Below are positions 32,092 through 34,855 of a DNA stretch of 34,855 nucleotides, in pieces (within the stretch, counting starts at the first letter, position 1; each line of letters starts with the position of its first letter). The position numbers were made by a program, and so were the translations under genes. The notes under the pieces are model-generated. The model made no database searches, was not told where the DNA came from, and saw nothing but the letters and a program-made list of their open reading frames with translations. Source of the DNA: Deltaproteobacteria bacterium (GTDB lineage: Bacteria; Myxococcota_A; UBA9160; SMWR01). The stretch spans positions 1 to 34,855 of the forward strand of contig JAFDDG010000041.1 of NCBI GenBank assembly GCA_019310965.1, written 5' to 3'.

Positions 32092-33060
32092 ATGGAGCTC
32101 TCCTGCTCGTTGCCGCCGGGGCCCCGTACGGTCGAGTACGCTCAGCTCGCGGAAGCGCTCGGTTACCGGCGACTGTGGCTGTACGACTCGCCGCTTCTCT
32201 ACCCCGATGTGTGGATGACGCTCGCGCGCGTCGCCGAGGCGACGACGACGCTCGGCCTCGGGCCGGGTGTACTCGTGCCGGGCCTGCGGCACGTTGCAAC
32301 GACAGCTGCCGCGATTGCGACGCTCGAGTCGCTGGCGCCCGGACGCGTCGCGGCCGCGGTCGGGACCGGGTTCACCGCGCGACGCCTGCTCGGCAGACCG
32401 CCGCTGGCCTGGAAGCACGTGGAGACGTTCGTGCGCGAGCTGCGCGCGCTGCTGCGCGGCGATGTCGCCCCCATCGATGGCCGGCCCGTGCGCATGTTGC
32501 ACCCGGAGGGCTTCGCGCCGCCGCGGCCGCTTGCGACACCGATCCTCGTCGCCGCCAACGGTCCGCGCGGCTGTGCGGTCGCACAACAGCTCGGCGACGG
32601 CGTGATGGCCATCGCCGAGCCGCCGGAGGGCTTCGCGTGGTGCGCGGTGGCGCGCTCGGGGACGGTGCTCGAACCCGGCGAGACCCTCACGACGCCGCGC
32701 GTCGTCGAGGCGCTCGGGCCCGCGATCGCGCTCATCTATCACGCGACCTACGAGGCGGCCGGACCGGGGGTCGACCAGTTGCCGGGTGGCCGAGCCTGGC
32801 GCGAGGCCACCGAGCAGGTGCCGGAGGCACAGCGACACCACCACATCCACGAGGGCCACTGCGTCGCTGTGCCGGATCGCGAGCGACCTCTCCTCGATCC
32901 GCAGGTCGGGGCCATGACCTTCACGGGCAGCGCTGCCGAGCTGCACCAAGGCGCCGTCGCGCTCGAGCACGCCGGCGCCACCGAGCTGCTGTACTCCCCC
33001 ACCGGTCCCGACATCCCGCGCGAGCTGCGTGCCATGGCGCGAGCTCTCCACGATCGTTAG
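32092..33060 (+). CDS. Luciferase-like flavin-dependent oxidoreductase, 322 aa
   Basis: LLM family. The N-terminus is LAEALGYRRLWLYDSPLLYP, then TLGLGPGVLVPGLRH, ATLESLAPGRVAAAVGTGFT and a C-terminal FTGSAAELH. The GPGVLVPGLRHV and LWLYDSP motifs are those of F420- or FMN-dependent LLM enzymes often called 5,10-methylenetetrahydromethanopterin-reductase-like; the cofactor is not decidable. I choose ATG 32092 (MELSCSLPPG); GTG 32080 is an alternative four codons upstream. The frame is open far upstream into the ligase, but that part is not protein-like. It is 16 bases after the ligase stop and likely in the same transcript, giving a ligase plus oxidoreductase pair. Confidence 0.88.
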   Translation: MELSCSLPPGPRTVEYAQLAEALGYRRLWLYDSPLLYPDVWMTLARVAEATTTLGLGPGVLVPGLRHVATTAAAIATLESLAPGRVAAAVGTGFTARRLLGRPPLAWKHVETFVRELRALLRGDVAPIDGRPVRMLHPEGFAPPRPLATPILVAANGPRGCAVAQQLGDGVMAIAEPPEGFAWCAVARSGTVLEPGETLTTPRVVEALGPAIALIYHATYEAAGPGVDQLPGGRAWREATEQVPEAQRHHHIHEGHCVAVPDRERPLLDPQVGAMTFTGSAAELHQGAVALEHAGATELLYSPTGPDIPRELRAMARALHDR

Positions 33061-33205
33061 CGAAGACACTCCACGGGTTGCAGAGCATGCGGTGGGGCTT
33101 CTTGCATCGCACGCCGTTCGGCTCTCTCCGAGCTCGACTCAGCCCCTGCTGCTCGCGGTGGGGCGGGTGGCTGGTTTTCGGCTGTGCCGCGCGGTGACGT
33201 TCACG

Positions 33206-33234
33206 TTCGCTCACGTCGGTATGGCGCGTATACT
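33206..33234 (+). promoter_or_regulatory. Weak promoter candidate before the third luciferase-like gene
   Basis: TATACT (33229-33234) is a good -10 hexamer 33 bases before ATG 33268. The hexamer 17 bases upstream, TTCGCT, is a poor -35. The surroundings contain three TCACG/CACG words (33201-33216), which may be an activator site. The gap from 33061 has no coding. Confidence 0.35.
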
Positions 33235-33267
33235 CGCTCGTCGCAGAACAGGGAATCTGGAGGCAGC

Positions 33268-34140
33268 ATGAAGGTCGGAATCGTCTATCCCCAGCCCGAG
33301 ATCAAGGGTGATATCGGCGCGATCAGCAAGATTGCCAGAGCGGTCGAGGCTCGAGGCTTCGACCATCTCCTCGTGTACGACCACGTGCTGGGTGTCGATC
33401 ACGCCGACCGCGATCGCGAGCTCCAGGGCCCGTACACGGACAGGGATCCGTTCACCGATCCGCTCACGATGTTCGCCTACCTGGCCGGCATCACCGAGCG
33501 CATCCAGCTCATGAGCGGCGTGTTGATTCTGCCGCAGCGTCAGACGCCGCTCGTCGCTCGTCAGGCCGCCGACATCGATCTGCTCAGCGACGGACGGCTC
33601 GTTCTCGGAATTGGACTCGGCTGGAATCACGTCGAGTGCCAGGCGCTCGGCGTCGACTTCGCCACGCGGGGCATTCGTTGCACCGAGCAGATCGAGTTAT
33701 TGCGGAAGCTGTGGAGCGGTGAGCTGGTCAGTTTCGACGGACGCTTCGAGCAGGCGGAGCGGGTTCGGCTGAATCCGCCGCCGAGTCGCCAGATTCCGAT
33801 CTGGATCGGCGGTTTCGCAGCGCCAGCGATCGAGCGGACGGGTCGACTTGCCGATGGGTTCATCGCCGCCGGCCCGATCGAGTTCGGCATCCAGGCGAAG
33901 GCGTCCGTCGATGAGTCGCGAGCCAAGCACGGCCGGGCCGAACAGGAGTTCGGACACACATTCGTGACGTTGGTCTCGACGAACGAGGACGACGTCGTCG
34001 CGTCGGCTGAGAAATGGCGCGCCGCCGGCGGCACGCACGTGTCGATCTCGACGATGGGTATGGGCTTCGGTACGTCGCTCGAGGCCCATCTCGACTTCAT
34101 CGGACGCGTCGCCGACCGCCTCGGCGTTTCCAGATCCTGA
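33268..34140 (+). CDS. Luciferase-like flavin/F420-dependent oxidoreductase, 290 aa
   Basis: LLM protein of the short F420-associated type (TIGR03619-like, by pattern): MKVGIVYPQPEIKGD, ARAVEARGFDHLLVYDHVLG, the barrel strand LMSGVLILPQRQTPLVARQA, SDGRLVLGIGLGWN and PIWIGGFAAPAIERTGRLAD. It most likely oxidises or reduces an alcohol, ketone or enone; the YDHVLG motif with GIGLGWN is typical of this group. ATG 33268 has GGAGG four bases upstream. It lies 207 bases after the previous luciferase-like gene and converges on the Rieske oxygenase, with 40 bases between stops that contain a 10-base GAAGAGCTTC palindrome but no clear terminator. Confidence 0.93.
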   Translation: MKVGIVYPQPEIKGDIGAISKIARAVEARGFDHLLVYDHVLGVDHADRDRELQGPYTDRDPFTDPLTMFAYLAGITERIQLMSGVLILPQRQTPLVARQAADIDLLSDGRLVLGIGLGWNHVECQALGVDFATRGIRCTEQIELLRKLWSGELVSFDGRFEQAERVRLNPPPSRQIPIWIGGFAAPAIERTGRLADGFIAAGPIEFGIQAKASVDESRAKHGRAEQEFGHTFVTLVSTNEDDVVASAEKWRAAGGTHVSISTMGMGFGTSLEAHLDFIGRVADRLGVSRS

Positions 34141-34180
34141 TTGCCCCGGAGACGATTCGTATTCAGGAAGAGCTTCTGCC

Positions 34181-34855
34181 TCAGGCGGGGTTCGAGTAGA
34201 ACTGCTTGGCCCAGCGCCGGAACTCCGACAGCGGGGTGTCGGCCTCGCAGAAGACCGGATTCTCCAGGTGGATCTTGTGGCACCAGGCCTGCCAATCATC
34301 CATCACACCCTTGGTGAGGCCGCTGAACCACTCCTCTCCGACGACGTCCACAGCGTTCTTCGTCGAGAGGAGGAGCCAACGCGAGATGGTGCTGCGAGGG
34401 CCGATGGGCGTCGTCGACGAGAACATGAAGAGGCCCACGCCGGGGATCCCCTTGGTCTCGACACTCGAGAGACCGAGTCCCCAGGTGTCGCGAATCAATT
34501 CCGTGTCGATCGTGCCTCCATCGGGCGTCGGCAGCTTCTCGCGGCTGACCGCCTTCAGGAAACGGCCCTCCTCGCCGAAGCTGAACTCGGTTTCCAGCAC
34601 CTCATTCATCCCGTGGATGTACTGGAAGTGCACCGGGTCCAGATTGTTCTCGGCCATGTCCTGCATGTGGACGGGGATTTCGAGATCGAAGGTGCGTGGC
34701 TCCGCCCACTCGGGATCGTCGAGCTGGGGGAGCCTGGGAACCTCCCATGACGGCGGTTTGTCTTCGGCGTGGTGCCAGACCAGGATCATGCGGTTGCGTT
34801 CGACCACGGGCCAGGCCTTCACGCGGGCCGCCTTGGGAATCCGATCGCAGTAGGG
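34181..34855 (-). CDS. Rieske oxygenase, KshA-like, C-terminal part (5' end beyond the window)
   Basis: The frame enters from the window edge (PYCDRIPKAARVKAWPVVER) and ends at 34181, giving 224 residues. IPKAARVKAWPVVE and MILVWHH resemble the start of the catalytic domain in 3-ketosteroid 9alpha-hydroxylase oxygenase and related Rieske proteins. The mononuclear iron motif is NNLDPVHFQYIHG, with the bridging Asp and both His ligands. The Rieske cluster residues must lie upstream, outside the window. Such oxygenases need a reductase (KshB-type), not seen here. The KshA role is a family-level suggestion: steroid desaturases (DAF/Neverland type) and other aromatic oxygenases share these motifs. 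It is convergent with the luciferase-like gene at 33268. Confidence 0.9.
   Translation of the reverse strand, partial: PYCDRIPKAARVKAWPVVERNRMILVWHHAEDKPPSWEVPRLPQLDDPEWAEPRTFDLEIPVHMQDMAENNLDPVHFQYIHGMNEVLETEFSFGEEGRFLKAVSREKLPTPDGGTIDTELIRDTWGLGLSSVETKGIPGVGLFMFSSTTPIGPRSTISRWLLLSTKNAVDVVGEEWFSGLTKGVMDDWQAWCHKIHLENPVFCEADTPLSEFRRWAKQFYSNPA

Overview
The window is GC-rich, densely coded bacterial DNA with short gaps and strong purine-rich ribosome sites. It has no rRNA, tRNA, CRISPR array, intact transposase or phage gene that I can see. The content is almost purely catabolic: five short-chain dehydrogenases (SDRs), two cytochromes P450, three acyl-CoA synthetases, three luciferase-like flavin enzymes, two MaoC-type hydratases, an enoyl-CoA hydratase, an acyl-CoA-dehydrogenase-fold monooxygenase, an extradiol dioxygenase, a Rieske oxygenase, and several hydrolases. 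Signal peptides and one lipobox-like N-terminus suggest a Gram-negative envelope. The gene mix recalls both actinobacterial steroid degraders and uncultured high-GC Deltaproteobacteria-type lineages (Myxococcota, Desulfobacterota, Binatota). The sequence alone does not settle the taxonomy.

Layout. 1-5180: an SDR, a secreted cyclase-family hydrolase, a luciferase-like monooxygenase and an unrecognised coiled-coil protein, then a 371-base gap holding what looks like the tail of a lost membrane-anchored or sorted protein. 5182-8005: two divergent exported amidohydrolases (D-aminoacylase type and M20 type). 8034-11948: acyl-CoA synthetase, crotonase, SDR and a DUF1993 protein, all on the plus strand. 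12209-13465: a P450. 13483-19279: a long minus-strand run (SDR, P450, FadD3-like ligase, BASS transporter, SDR) diverging from a LysR regulator at 19351, with two overlapping palindromes between them. A 90-base REP-like palindromic element sits inside this run. 20331-24533: a tight minus-strand operon read as ketopantoate-reductase-like, class II aldolase-like, MaoC-like, Old Yellow Enzyme-like. 24763-29602: a ring-opening module of HsaA-like flavin monooxygenase, HsaC/BphC-like extradiol dioxygenase and an amidohydrolase. 29623-34855: hydratase-2, a second acyl-CoA synthetase, two luciferase-like oxidoreductases and the C-terminal part of a KshA-like Rieske oxygenase that runs off the end.

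Taken together, the genes could take up an alicyclic or steroid/terpenoid-like acid (BASS), oxidise it (P450s, SDRs, Rieske oxygenase, flavin enzymes), activate it with CoA (FadD3-like and two cyclohexanecarboxylate-ligase-like enzymes), beta-oxidise it (crotonase, MaoC hydratases, SDRs) and open a catecholic ring (monooxygenase plus extradiol dioxygenase). The substrate is inferred, not shown.

The least ordinary local structure is at 24685-24909. There the promoter and first 27 codons of the unknown gene at 26264-27052 recur in inverted orientation, truncated. The leftover 48-codon frame ends in an ATGA overlap with the start of the monooxygenase gene. It looks like a captured promoter and leader for that gene.
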